Below, piece by piece: positions 38,566 to 50,280 of a DNA stretch of 64,000 bases. The stretch comes from Sciurus carolinensis. Lineage: Eukaryota > Chordata > Mammalia > Rodentia > Sciuridae. The stretch is taken from the NCBI RefSeq assembly GCF_902686445.1, contig NC_062232.1:13809105-13873104 (forward strand), given 5' to 3'. Both the position numbers and the translations under genes were made by a program. The notes beneath the pieces are model-generated. The model was not told the origin of the DNA. It saw only the letters and a list, made by a program, of their open reading frames with translations, and did not search any database. How positions within the stretch are numbered: the stretch's first letter is position 1; the number at the start of each line of letters is the position of its first letter.

Positions 38566-39763
38566 GCAAGTACATGGTTTTTATAAGGAAAATATCTATA
38601 GATGCTTAAACTATTTGAAACTAATACAGTACTCTGTATACGTGGGCATATAATTAAAACTTTCTGGTTATGATGATGACTCCTAATGAAGTAGAATTGA
38701 TATGTGAACCCAGAAAAAGAGATGACGTAAGTAATCCTTAGCTTTTTGCAATCACATGCTGTTTTTTCAAACCATTTATGTGTAGGTGAAAAACTGCCTA
38801 ATGGGAAGAGAGAAGTGGTAGAATGGGAAAAAAAAGCAAGGTAGTTGACAGATTTAACTCACATTCAAGTGCTTAAGAGCAAGGAAGAGTTTTATTTAGT
38901 ATTTTTCATGTAAATTCAGTAACTTAAATTACTTGATGAATTTGAATCCAGATTTTGAAGTGTAGTAGATATTTGTTTATGGACTGGGGCTTGGGATAAT
39001 ACTATATGATTATGATTATTGGATGCAGTTAGTGAAGTACCCTTGAGCAGCCTTGCAATGAATCTTATAGATCATTTGACTATGATAATAACCACAAGTT
39101 ATTCAGGAATGTTATTTGAAGTTGACATAACTGTTGTTGAGTGTTTTATTGAGAAACTAAGATGGCCAGTGTTAAAACTGTAACAATTTCAAACATTAGG
39201 TTAAATATTTTTCTATTATGATGTATCTAGTCTAAGTATTAATGTTTAACTTCATGTTATTTTGGATGTAATTTGATTTTTATAGTTATATATTTTGTGT
39301 CTGTGATGAACTTACCAATTTAACTTAAAACATTTAAACTCAATTTATCATATTAGTAGTACTATATGTGTGTAAATAAAAATGATATATTTTTGTATTT
39401 GCTTTTCCTTTTGTACAAAATACAAGCTACCTTTTGGGTTTAAAGATTCATGGCATTTAATGTTTTAGTGTTTTATATCAATGCATTGACTTTTTTTGCA
39501 ATTGGATGTTTGGATTTTTTTTATGTTGATAATATTTATCTGAAGAGCTCTTTGCCAGTAAATCCTCAAAAATTGTCTGATTCAAGATGATTAAATATTG
39601 TAAATTATAAATGTAATCAAAATAAATGTAGTAAGTATCTTTGTGTACCTTGTTAGTATTACTGCAGTTTGAGATTAAACAAATGGAAAGCTCTTTAATG
39701 AATGCTATTCTTTTAATAAGTTGCCTTGAGTTACAATAAATTTCTGAAGTTTAAAAAAAGGTA
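38566..39763. other. Unassigned start of intron 3
   Basis: Directly after the GC donor; AT-rich, no repeats seen. Confidence 0.6.
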
Positions 39764-39896
39764 GGGCTGGGACTGTAGTTCCGTGGTAGAGTGCTTGCCT
39801 CACGTGTATGAGGCGCTGAGTTTGATCCTCAGTACCATATAAAAAAAATAAATGAATAAATAAAAATATTGTGCCCATCTCCAACTAAAAAAAAAA
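39764..39896 (+). mobile_element. ID (STRID-like) SINE, cluster copy 1
   Basis: gggctgggactgtagttccg ... catctccaactaaaaa, followed by aaaaaaaggtag. Confidence 0.92.
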
Positions 39897-39905
39897 AAAG
39901 GTAGA

Positions 39906-40049
39906 GGGCTGGGGCTATAGCTCAATGGTGGAGTGCTTGCCTTGCACATATGGGGCCCTGGGTTTGATCCTCAGCATCACATAAAAATCAGTAAATAAAA
40001 TAAAGGTATTGTGTCCATCTACAACTAAAAGTATTAAAAAACAAAAAAA
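39906..40049 (+). mobile_element. ID (STRID-like) SINE, cluster copy 2
   Basis: gggctggggctatagctcaa ... catctacaactaaaag, directly after copy 1. The flank aggtag recurs at three sites. Confidence 0.92.
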
Positions 40050-40100
40050 AGAAGGTAGAGTTCCTGGGGGGATGTTACTTAGGGTGTTAGTTTCCAAGTC

Positions 40101-40106
<6 letters not shown>

Positions 40107-40134
<28 letters not shown>

Positions 40135-40210
40135 GGGTACTGGGGATCGAACTCAGGGCCTTAGTGCTTGCGAGGCAAGCACTCTACCAGCTGAGCTATC
40201 TCCCCAGCCC
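40107..40210 (-). mobile_element. Young ID SINE, cluster copy 3
   Basis: T-tract of about 28, ggggatcgaactcagggcct to ctgagctatctccccagccc. The duplication ccaagtcagcttt lies at about 40094-40106 and from 40210. Confidence 0.93.
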
Positions 40211-40682
40211 CCAAGTCAGCTTTGACTCTTGTTGAACGAAATACTTTTTTTTATACTATGGCTCTGTATAGCATGGCAGATGAAAGTTTCATTCTTAATC
40301 TGGGGATTAAACCTAAGGATATCTGAGACATATACATATTTAACATATACATGTGTGCATGCACACACGCACACACCACACACCTGGTATATGTAATGGA
40401 AATAGCCTCAATTTTTTTCTCCCAGTCTTTGTCATACTTTGACCTATATGTAGACATACTTCCTTTTGCCTTTATTTAAGCTCTTCTTCTGCCTTTTATG
40501 TAAAAATAAAAGTTATTATTTAAGTATATTTTCATCTTTCCATTTATTTGTTCATTAATATATGGTTATCACATGTACTTGCTTCTCATAATGCACACAG
40601 TGCTGGCAAGATGACTCAGAAGGAAAGTGGATGAGAATGGGCATCTCTGCTCTTGGGAAATCAACTCTGTTTTGTGTGTGGC

Positions 40683-40774
40683 GGGGTGGGGATCGGTGGT
40701 TGTGGTGGTGATTGAATCCAAGACCTCACACATGCTAGGCAAGTGCTCTATCAGCCTGGCTATATCCTTAGCCT
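40683..40774 (-). mobile_element. ID SINE, degenerate
   Basis: ggtgattgaatccaagacct, cacatgctaggcaagtgctc and tggctatatccttagcc. Confidence 0.75.
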
Positions 40775-41987
40775 TTGAGAAACCAACTCTGAATGTGAAC
40801 TCTGATTACTAGGGCTATAGGAGGTACAAGAATGAACAAACCATAGTTTTTTTGCTTTTATATGGATATGACTTATAGTCTGTGTGAAGAAATAGAAGAA
40901 TAGATACTTTAAAAAATAACATGTAAAGTTGCTGCAAATGAAATTGCATCTAAAAATTTCCTTTTTGCTGCCTTTCAATAAATGAGGGACTCAGACCAGT
41001 TTTCTAAGTATTATTGCTTTTTCCTTTCATGCATCTAAAAAAGATATCACTGGATGGAAAATTTAAAGCATTTAGTTCCTAACTCAGAATAATAAAACCT
41101 GTAGCTGTTCAGTCATTGGACTTGTTATAGTATATCCTTTTCCCAGCTAAAATCAGACCTTCAAATCCATACCCCCATTATCCAAAAATAGAGAATTTGA
41201 TGCTTCTGGTAAGACTTACACTGTAGGATTAAATGAATGGATTGTTATAAACTTCATATTATAGTTAAAAATGTTATTTTCCCTATTGTACCTAATATAT
41301 ATACAATAATCATGCCAATATATTTTACATACCTTTAACATTTTAGTGAAATGCTTGTAAAAATGTATAAATCAGGTTTGTGTGGTTACTTATGCATGAC
41401 TTTCTTTGATGATTTAAGCATAGATTGGGAATCTTTTTTAAAAGGTTAGCTGTGGGTGTATATATAAGCCTTAGCATATTGTGTATTTGAGGAAATACTA
41501 AAGAAAATCACTATTTTAATCTGTGTGCTGTTGTAAGAGTTTAGAGGTCAAGTTTATAAAGTGTATGCCTTGTCTTTTGTGAACATACTATAATGTTGGG
41601 CTATTCTAGGCCAAAGACCATACTTCTTAATTTACTGAAATAAATGCTGCCCAATTAAAAAAGAAAAATACAGCCTGTACTCTCTCTCTCTCTTTTTTGA
41701 CAGCTTCTATTTATTGTTATATACACACATTGGCATGTATATGAAAACTCTTAGCAATGACTTAGCGTCTGTGTGTGACTCCTTATGATCACTCACATTT
41801 GGAAGGTATTCTGGTTTGGACCTTTACTCTGCAGAGACATATTGCTGATTTTCTTTTCATTGTCATGAGTGTTTTAAAGTGCTTATGAGAGAGGAGGCAT
41901 GTTTTGTAGGATGCCTTTCTGAGCAGATGCCAACAAAGGTCATGCTCACAACAAGGTAGCAAGAATTGAGGTTGAAATTTGAAGATT

Positions 41988-42075
41988 CAGGGGTGGGGAT
42001 GCAGCTCAGTGGTAGAGCACTTGCCTAGGATGTATAAGGCCCTGGGTTTTATCCCAAAACTGCCACAAGAAAATT
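41988..42075 (+). mobile_element. ID SINE
   Basis: aggggtggggatgcagctcag, tggtagagcacttgcctag and an A-rich tail. Confidence 0.87.
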
Positions 42076-42559
42076 TTTAAAAAATTGAAAAAAGGGGAGG
42101 GGAATAGGGAGAGTCAATTAGAACGTGAGCAAAGAGAATTTGTGTACAGAATGGTTGGAGGGTGATATTCATTCAGTCTAGGACAGGGAAGTATTGATTC
42201 ATGTGATTCCTTTCCTGTGGTTGGGGTTAATCTATAAGGTTTCGTTTGCTTGTTTTGAAGCAGTAGATGGCATACGCTCTTGAGATGTATAATTATATAA
42301 AACTGTGAATAACCCAGTATTAGGGTACATCCTGTTAGTGCAATAAATAATAGCACTGACTTAAATTAGAGAACTGAAAATGAAGGAGTAATAGGGACTT
42401 GGTCACTTCAGAGGTATCCAAGGTGATCCCAATGATTTGAATGTACTCAACTGGAAAGGCAGTGATATTATTTGTCTCTCTGCCTGGGAAGCTTATAAAT
42501 TCTAAGTTTGAGGGGAGAAGTAATGAGTTTAGGTTTAATAATAAGCAATAAAAATGGTA

Positions 42560-42720
42560 ACAATAAAAAACCTACTACTAATAAATATCACATATTAAGT
42601 ATTACCATATGCTAAATGTACTAAATGTTTTGATTCCACAACAATCCTACTCTTATGCCCATTTCACAGATGAAGAAACTGCATAACAGAGGGGCTGTAT
42701 AACAAGATCTGTGACTAAAA
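42560..42720 (-). mobile_element. MIR-like SINE
   Basis: aagtattaccatatgctaaa, ttccacaacaatcctactct and cagatgaagaaactgca follow the antisense MIR order. Confidence 0.6.
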
Positions 42721-42887
42721 GACTGAATGAGGCTTTGATCTGCCTCGGGAAGTAGCAGACTTGAGTGTGACATGAAGCTGTGAAATGATATGAACCTTCC
42801 AAGAGGGAGTGCAGAGCAGAAATTAAGGGGCTATTTAAATTAGTGAGACTAAAAGGAGGCAGGCAGACCTCTTAAAAGCAAGGAGAA

Positions 42888-43050
42888 CTGGGCACAGTGA
42901 CTTGGGAGGCTGAAGCAAGAGAATTCTCAAGTGCAAGGCCAGGCTCAGCAACTTAGACCCTGTCTCAAAATAAAATTAAACAAATAAAGGACTGGAGATG
43001 TAGCTCAGTGGTAAAGCACCCTGGGTTCCCTAGCACTGTTTTAAAAAAAG
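42888..43050 (+). mobile_element. B1-dID SINE, shortened
   Basis: ctgggcacagtgacttggga (internal loss), then accctgtctcaaaataaaat and the ID half gatgtagctcagtggtaaag. Confidence 0.88.
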
Positions 43051-43480
43051 AAAAGATTTTTAAATCCACAAAAAAATACATGATGATAAGGATTGAGAGG
43101 TGAGCAAACCTTTTCATTTAAAAAGGCCATTTATTAATGACCTCTAAGTAAAATGGTGTTCAATGCCATATCACAAGAAGTTAAGAAGAGGATAGATAGA
43201 GAAAATCTGGAATGTGATATTTTTCTCTTCTGAGTGTTAAGAAATTAAGATTGAGAGTACTAGACAGTGTAGCCTAGATTAAATAGTCATTAGTCAGAAA
43301 TAACCTATATTTCCCCCTACAAAAAGGCAGTCTTTGCAGTTTATTACTCAATTGCCACAATTCATCCTTTGCTATAAGGCTTCGTTTTTAGCATACATTA
43401 TACATTTTGAATTAGTGATTCCTTTTTTTCCTTTTTTTTCCCCCCAGATTAATTTTGTTTTTCTGAGGATTTGGTTGCTT

Positions 43481-43701
43481 TTTTTTGGTGTGGGGATTGA
43501 ACCCAGGGGCGCTTAACCACTGAGCCACATCCCCAGCCCTTTTTTGTGTGTTTTATTTGGAGACAAGGTCTCACTGAGTTACTTAGGGTCTCACTAAGTT
43601 GCTGAGGCTGACTTTGAACTCGTGATCCTCCTACCTCATCCTCCGGACTGCTGGGATTACAGGGAGCCTCTGGGATTACAGTGCACCACTGCACCCAGCT
43701 G
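43481..43701 (-). mobile_element. B1-dID SINE
   Basis: ggggattgaacccaggggcg ... ccacatccccagccc, then a B1 half with internal duplications (tctcacta, tctgggattacag). Confidence 0.92.
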
Positions 43702-43714
43702 GCTACTTGTTTTG

Positions 43715-43812
43715 TTTTTTCATTTTTGTTTTTGTGGTGCCATGGATTGAATTTAGGGCCTCAAGCATACTAGTCAATCAGTTCACTCTGTTGCTAAACT
43801 ACATCTCCAGCT
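43715..43812 (-). mobile_element. ID SINE, degenerate
   Basis: gtggtgccatggattgaatt to aactacatctccagct. Confidence 0.75.
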
Positions 43813-43832
43813 GTTTTTCCCCACCTTGTTTT

Positions 43833-43958
43833 TCCTTTTTAAATTTTTTAAATTGTAGATGGGCACAGTCTCTTTATTTTTATGTGGTGCTGAGGATTGA
43901 ACCCAGTGCATCGCACGTGCAAGGGACGTGCTCTGCCACTGAGCTGCAGCCCCAGCCC
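43833..43958 (-). mobile_element. ID (STRID-like) SINE
   Basis: aattgtagatgggcacagtc, gtggtgctgaggattgaacc and gagctgcagccccagccc. Third SINE in a row. Confidence 0.92.
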
Positions 43959-44800
43959 TCCTTTTTTCTTTTTTTAACCAAATTATTTTAAGAAGATATT
44001 TGAGAAAAAAAAAGCAATGAACAATCATCAATTTAACAGATTGTTTAGTTATTTAGGGACATATTTATCTTGGTAAAGAATGTGGACCTGTGCAGGTGTC
44101 CTGATTGCCTTTATCTTCATCATCTTAATCTGGATTTAGTTTTCTGTTTGTTAGTTTTTCAGTAAATGGAGTAAGGACATGGTCATATTAGAATTAGCCA
44201 GTATTAACTCTGTCTACACAGAGGCCTTTGCCTCATTCATCCTTTTTACAGTGATTCAATTTCTAAACCATCATTTCCCCCTGCTTGTCTAATCAGCTGA
44301 CCTGCTTGCTTTTCCAGTTCGCTGTATTCAAATCCTTGGGATCATCTTTGATCCTTCCTCAGAAACCTAGTCCCACTACTATGCAACAACTCTCTTCTGT
44401 ATCCTTCATTTTCAGTTCTCTCATTTAAGTCAGCATTTTTATTGAACACTTAAGGTCTACTTGAAAGTCCCTTTTTATGCAAATCATAAAAATATAATTA
44501 GTTGAAAGAAGAGAACATTCTTTCTGCATCTTAAGATGAGTAATTTCATTAGTCTCTGATAAATGCCTGTGTTTATATGATTTATACTAGCTCCCTGATG
44601 CTGCTTTTCTTCAAAACTTCAGGGGTAAAGATGAGTGTGGATTATTTTTCTACACAGGCCTGAAATATATGTGTACTAATATTATAAGGAAAAGGACTGA
44701 TTAACAAATGTCCATATAGTAAATACCCCTTCATTAGTTGTTCAAACCAGTGACTGGAAAGTAGTGCACAGTGATCTATTCCTGCTTAAAAAGTAATACA

Positions 44801-44936
44801 GCTAGGTGTGGTGGCACACACCTGTGATCCCAGCTACTCAGGAGGCTGAGGATCTCAAAATAAAAGGGTTGGGGGTATAGCTCAGTGGTAGAGCACCCTT
44901 GAGTTAAATCCTCAGTACCATCACCAAAAACAGAAG
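44801..44936 (+). mobile_element. B1-dID SINE with internal deletion
   Basis: agctaggtgtggtggcacac to caggaggctgagg joins directly to atctcaaaataaaagg and an ID half. Confidence 0.9.
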
Positions 44937-45927
44937 AAGAAGGTGGTAATCTGGCCCTGAAATACTATATAATTAGAAACTGTTGTTCATATCCTATAAT
45001 GTTTTTGAGCTTTAATATTTCTTAGTTTAAAGGTTGTTTAATTATTTTTTTTCCTTTTTGACTACCTCCTATACTTAAAGGACTATATGTTCTAGCCATT
45101 GCATTATAAAGCAGAATTCAACCAAATATCTGTTTAAGAAAAATCTATTGATTGCTGAATAAATATCAGGCACTTAGCTAGGTACTGGCTCTGCAAAAAT
45201 CAATAAGAGGTAATTCTTTTGAGGAATTTAGTTTAGCATGGATAAACTAACAAATAGAAGGTTTAATTTTCTGTTGTCAGGAATCTTAAAATATAGTTGG
45301 GGGAAGTAAATCTGAAAGAAGATAGTAGTTGAAATGATAGTGTGAAATCCTCTCTTTCCCCATGTTTTCCATTGAATCCTGCTTAGGAAAAATTCCTGTC
45401 ATTACTAAAGACAGGGGGAAAAAAAAAACATTTCCCAGAACCACACAAGACAACTGCCACAAAGATGGGAATAGAATTAGGAAGTAGCGCATTTAGTTGG
45501 TGAGAGACCAAATGAAATTGGTATAGTGAGAACCTTTGTTTTTCTTATAAATAAAATCTTACAGAATGTAGCCACCTTATTATTATTTTTTTTGTATTTT
45601 CTATAGATTCTTTTGCAATACAATGAAAGAATTAAGTAGTTTCCATAGAGACTGTGTGACTCACAGACCCTTTAAAGAAAAGTGTTGGTGACTTTTGATG
45701 TTGAGCAAATCCTAAGTCAGAAAATATGGTGGAAATAGCATTGGGCTTCAGTGAACCACTAACCTCAAGTTCTATTTGTCTCTTTGTCCTTGGTGCTCTT
45801 GGAGCCTAGGGAATTAAAGCTAATAAGGTGGGGGACTGCCACCAAAAATTACATTTTCTTTATTCAGATTTGGGTAAATCCTATAAGTGTTTGGATAGGA
45901 AGTTTTGTATTGGTTACCTGTTAGAAC

Positions 45928-46055
45928 AGCTGGGCATGGGGGCACATGCCCCTAATCTCAACTACTCAGGAGGCTGAGGCAGAAAGATTGCAAGTTTGAG
46001 GTCAGCCTGGGCAATTTAGGGAAAGACCGCCTCAAAAATAAAAAAAAATAAAAAG
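45928..46055 (+). mobile_element. B1 SINE monomer
   Basis: gctgggcatgggggcacatg ... cctcaaaaataaaaaaaa without an ID half. Confidence 0.88.
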
Positions 46056-46183
46056 AACTAGAGTTATGGTTTGAATCTTGAATGTCCCTAGGACCCTCAT
46101 GTATTCAAGACTTAGTCCCTAATGCAGCATTGTCCAGAGGGTGAGACTTTGGGAAATGATTGAATCATGAGGACTCTGACTTC

Positions 46184-46209
46184 ATCAATGAATTAATTAA
46201 TTCATTGAT
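46184..46209. repeat. 26-bp perfect palindrome in LTR
   Basis: Arm atcaatgaattaa followed by its exact reverse complement. Confidence 0.95.
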
Positions 46210-46432
46210 GGTTGAATAGACTACTGGGAAGTGGTAGAAACTTTAGGCAGGTGGAACATGATTAGAGGTAGTAGGTCACTGAGGGAGTGCCCTTGGGGAC
46301 TTTACCTTGTCCCTGGCCCATCTGTCTGTCCCCTCCCTCAGTTCCCCCTCTCCCGTCCTCCCCTTTCTCTTGCTCTCTCTGCTTCCTGGCTGCCACGAGC
46401 TGAGCAGCTTTCATCTTCCCTCCTCTAAGTTG

Positions 46433-46620
46433 TGTTTTTTGTGGGAGCAGGGAGCACTGGGGATAGAACCTAGGGACTCTTTACCACTGAGCTATATCCC
46501 CAGCGCTTTTTATTTTAGACAGGATCTCGCCAAGTTGCTGAGGTTGGCTTTGACTTATGATCCTCCTGTCTCAGCCTTCCCAGTAGCTGGGATTACAGGC
46601 ATGTGCCACCTTGCTGGCTC
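46433..46620 (-). mobile_element. B1-dID nested in LTR
   Basis: cactggggatagaacctagg ... gctatatccccagc and the antisense B1 half. ctctaagt flanks both sides. Confidence 0.9.
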
Positions 46621-46670
46621 TAAGTCGTTTTCTCAGGTATTTGTCACAATGACAAAAAGCTAACAACATA

Positions 46671-46740
46671 GCTGGGATGTTGCTCAGTGGTAAAGTGCTC
46701 CTGGATTCATTCCCCTTTACTGAGAAAAATAAAAATTAAA
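46671..46740 (+). mobile_element. Short ID SINE
   Basis: agctgggatgttgctcagtg, gtaaagtgctcctgg and an A-rich end. Confidence 0.75.
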
Positions 46741-47019
46741 AAACTGTTAGATCAGAGAAGTGGAATTTGCCAGTGGCTGATCATTCAGAGACACATACAG
46801 TGTATTCACCCTGTGTCCCATCACTGGCCTGAATTAATCTCTCTCTTTCCACCCAAGGACAAATACAAAGAAAACAACTCTCTTCGAGACTATGAAAAAA
46901 TTCTTCAGTTCAAGAGTAGGACAGTGTGACAAATGTGGAAAGTATAATTCTTTGCAGAAAAAAACTTAAGAGATCTTCCTATTCTGATTCAAGTGGACAT
47001 AAATAAGTTTAGAAGAAAT

Positions 47020-47225
47020 AGTAATAACTTCTGTCTAAAGTGACTCTTGTCTTCCAGGCATTGTGCTAGCTACTTTATTTTCATTTCTCTTTAAGTCCTC
47101 ATACGACTGTAAAAGTTCGAAGGAATTATCCTCCTTTTACCTGGGGGAAACCGATGCTCAATTAGGTAATTTCTTAAAGTCCATATAAGTTAATCAATGG
47201 AGAGCCAGAAATTAAGCCACATTCT
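47020..47225 (-). mobile_element. MIR-like SINE
   Basis: ccaggcattgtgctagctac, aagtcctcatacgactgta and tcctccttttacctggggga. Confidence 0.65.
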
Positions 47226-47229
47226 ATAA

Positions 47230-49120
47230 CCATCATCTTTTTTTTTTTACCCCTTAATTGAGGCAAAGTTTATGTAACATAAAAATAATCATTTTAAAGT
47301 GCACAGTTCAATGACATTTTAGTACATTCACAATGTTGTGCAACAACCACTTCTTTCAAGTTCCAAAACAGTTCATCACCTCAAAAGAAAGCCCTGAATT
47401 CATTAAGTACATACTCCCCATCTCTCCTACCCTTTGGAAACCACTAATTTGCTTTCTGTGTCTTTGGATCTACCTGTTCTGTATAGTTCATATAAACAGA
47501 ATCATATAACAAGTGGTCTTTTGAGTTTGGCTTCCTTCACTTAGCTTAATGTTTTTGAGGTTTATCCATGTTGTAGCATGTATCAGTACCTCATTCCTTT
47601 TTATGCCTGACTGATGTTCTGTTGTATTGTATGGACGTTTTGTTTATCCTTTTTTTGTGTGTGTGTGGTGCTGGGGATTTGAACCCAAGGCCTTGGGTTT
47701 GCGAGGCAAGCACCTTACTGACTGAGCTATATCCCCAGCCCGTGTTTATCCATTCTTAGTTGATGGAAATTTGGGTTGTTTCCACCCTTTGACCACTGTG
47801 AATAGTGCTACTGTGAACATCCATGTACAAGTCTTTTCAACTCTTTGGGCTCTATCACTGGGAGTGGAAATGCTAGGTCATAGAGAAGTTCTATGTTTAA
47901 CTCTTTCGAGGAACTGTGAAACTTTTCTACAGCAGTCACATACTTCCCCATCAGCAGTGTACGAGGTTCCAGTTGCCCTACGTCTTCACCAATACTTGTT
48001 TCCTGATTTTAAAATTTTAGCCATCCTAAGTGGATGTAAAGTGATTCCTCATTGTGGTTTTGATTTGCATTTCCCTAATTAACGATGTTGGGTGTTTTTT
48101 TGTACACTCGTTGGCCATTTGTTTATCTTCTTTGGAAAAAAATGTCTATTCAAATACTTTGTCCATTTTTAACTCAGGTTGTCTTTTTTGTTGAGTTGTA
48201 GAGTCCTAAATGTAGCTTGAGTTCAAGTTTCTTATCGGATGTATGATTTGCAAGTATTTTTTCTCATTTTGTAGTGGCCTTTTCACTTTCTTGATAGTAT
48301 CTCTTAATGCACTAAATGTCTGCATTTGGATGAAGTCCACTTAATTTTTTCCTTTATTGTCTGTGTTTTTTAAAACATTGTCAAATTCAAGGACATGAAG
48401 GTTTACATTTTTTTTTCCTAATAGTACAGTTGTATAGTTTTAGCTTTCTTATGTATTAGCTTGTTGATCTATTTTGAGTTAATATTTGTATGATTTTGTA
48501 TATGGTATGATATAGGGGTCCAACTTCATTCTCATTCTTTTGTACGTAGATATCCAGTTGTCCTAGAACCATTCGTTGAGGAGATGATTCCCCATTTACT
48601 GGCATTGGCACCCTTGTTGAAAACTCCCTGGATCATAGATGTGTGGTTTTTTTTGTGGACTCTCACTATATCATGTTATTTTCCTATCTCCAAATCAGTA
48701 CCACACTGCCTTGATTATTGTAGCTTTGTAGTAAGAGAGTCTTCCCACTTTCTTCTCCTTTTTCAATGTGTTTTGGCTACTGAGGGTTCCTTGCAATTCC
48801 ATGTGAATTTGAGGACCAGCTTTTCCATTTCTGGGGTGGGGAGCTATTGGAATTTTGTTAGGGATTGCATTGAATCCATACATTGCTTTGGGTAATATTA
48901 TCATCTTAACTATAAATTCTTACAATCCCCAAACTTGGGATTTTTTTGATTTATCTAAATTTTCTTTTAGCAGTTTTAGTTTTTTAGTTTTCTGCATGCT
49001 CATCTTTCACCCCCTTGATTTAATTTATCCCTAGGTATTTAATTCATTTAGATGCCATTGTAAATGAAATTGCTCTTTTTCTTATTGTATTGTTTATTGC
49101 TAGGGTATTAAAGTACTGAT
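47230..49120 (-). mobile_element. Old L1 (L1M) 3' end and ORF2
   Basis: ggcaaagtttatgtaacata, atcattttaaagtgcacagt, acttagcttaatgtttttga, ttgatggaaatttgggttgt and gttttgatttgcatttcc are antisense L1M; then ORF2-antisense to about 49.1 kb. An ID interrupts it. Confidence 0.85.
47651..47741 (-). mobile_element. ID SINE in L1
   Basis: gtgctggggatttgaaccca to gagctatatccccagcc; tgtttatcc is duplicated at the flanks. Confidence 0.92.
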
Positions 49121-49493
49121 GATTTTTATTGTAAAAAATACATAAAATAGAATTTGCCATTTTAACAGTTTCTAAGTATACAGTTCAGTGATGTTAATTG
49201 TATTTGCAGTGATGTGTAATCATCACTACTATTTCCAAATTTTTTCATTACCCCAGAGACTCTATACTAATTAAGCAGTAATGCTCCAGTCCTCCCTACC
49301 CCCAATACCTAATATTTTCTGTCCATTCTACTTCAAAGTAGTGCCTATCTACTTTCTGTCTCTATGATTTTGCCTATTCTGGATTTTTCACTTTACTAGA
49401 ATAGGACAGTGTCCTTTTGTGTCTGGTTTCATTTTCTTAACATTGTTTTCAGGATTTTTCATGTTGTAACACATATCAGAACTTCATTTCTTT

Positions 49494-49624
49494 TTTAAAA
49501 AGTATTTTTAGTTGTAGATGGACACAATATCTTTTATTTCTTTATTTTTTATTTGGTACTGAGGTTCAAATCCAGTGCCTGACACATGGTAGGCAAGCGT
49601 TTTACCACTGAGCTACAACCCCAG
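49494..49624 (-). mobile_element. ID (STRID-like) SINE in L1
   Basis: tttagttgtagatggacaca, tggtactgaggttcaaatcc and gagctacaaccccag; duplication atcagaacttcatttctt. Confidence 0.93.
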
Positions 49625-49872
49625 ATCAGAACTTCATTTCTTTATGGTTTAATAATGTTCCATCATATATATAGACTACATTTTGTTTATCCATTCATTT
49701 GTTGGTGTACACTTGGGTTGTTTCCATCTTTGACTACTGCAAATAATGCTGCTACGAACATTCATACACAAGAATTTGAGTCTTCTTTTTTTTTTCCAGT
49801 TCTTTTGGGTATATACCTAGTAGAATTCCTGGGTCATATAACTATGTGTTTAACATTTTTCGGCCTACTGGT

Positions 49873-49920
49873 TTTTTTGTGTTTTGATCTTGTATTGTTT
49901 TTGTGTTTTGATCTTGTATT
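49873..49920. repeat. Two-copy 24-bp tandem repeat
   Basis: tttttgtgttttgatcttgt plus att occurs twice in tandem in the L1 sequence. Confidence 0.85.
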
Positions 49921-50164
49921 AACTTTGCTAAATTTATTAGCTCTGATAGGTTTTTTGTGAATTCTCTAGGATTTTCTATGTATATTGTCTGTGAAAAAGG
50001 ATAGTTTTACTTATTCATTCCAAATTGGCATCTTTCTTTTCCTTGCCTAATTGTTCTGACTAGAACTTCAAACACAATATTAAAAGTGGTGAAAGTGAAC
50101 ATTCTTGTCTTGTTCCTGGTGTTTGGAGAAGGCTTTCAATCTGTTACGGTGTCGTGTGCATATT

Positions 50165-50280
50165 AGCTGTGGGTGTTCACCTGTAGTCCCAACTACTTGA
50201 GATGTTGAGGCTGGAATATCTCTGAAGCCCACAAGTTCAAAGCCAGCCTGGGCTACAAAGTGAGATCCCATCTTAAAAAG
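50165..50280 (+). mobile_element. B1 SINE monomer in L1
   Basis: gtgggtgttcacctgtagtc, ccagcctgggctacaaagtg and agatcccatcttaaaaag. Confidence 0.82.

Larger units (their letters stand above)
46063..46670 (+). mobile_element. MaLR (MLT1-like) solitary LTR with nested SINE
   Basis: tatggtttgaatcttgaatg, gaatcatgaggactctgact, ggcaggtggaacatgattag, ctgcttcctggctgccacga and the end ttgtcacaatgacaaaaagc match a MaLR LTR. A B1-dID (46433-46620) splits it. It contains a 26-bp palindrome (46184-46209). No retroviral coding region accompanies it. Confidence 0.78.

Noticed and set aside
46687..46929. 80-codon open frame ending DKYKENNSLRDYEKILQFKSR, preceded by a pyrimidine tract and AG
   Set aside because: It looks exon-like, but no family is recognised, no donor follows and it lies between repeats. 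Not supported as a CDKL5 exon.
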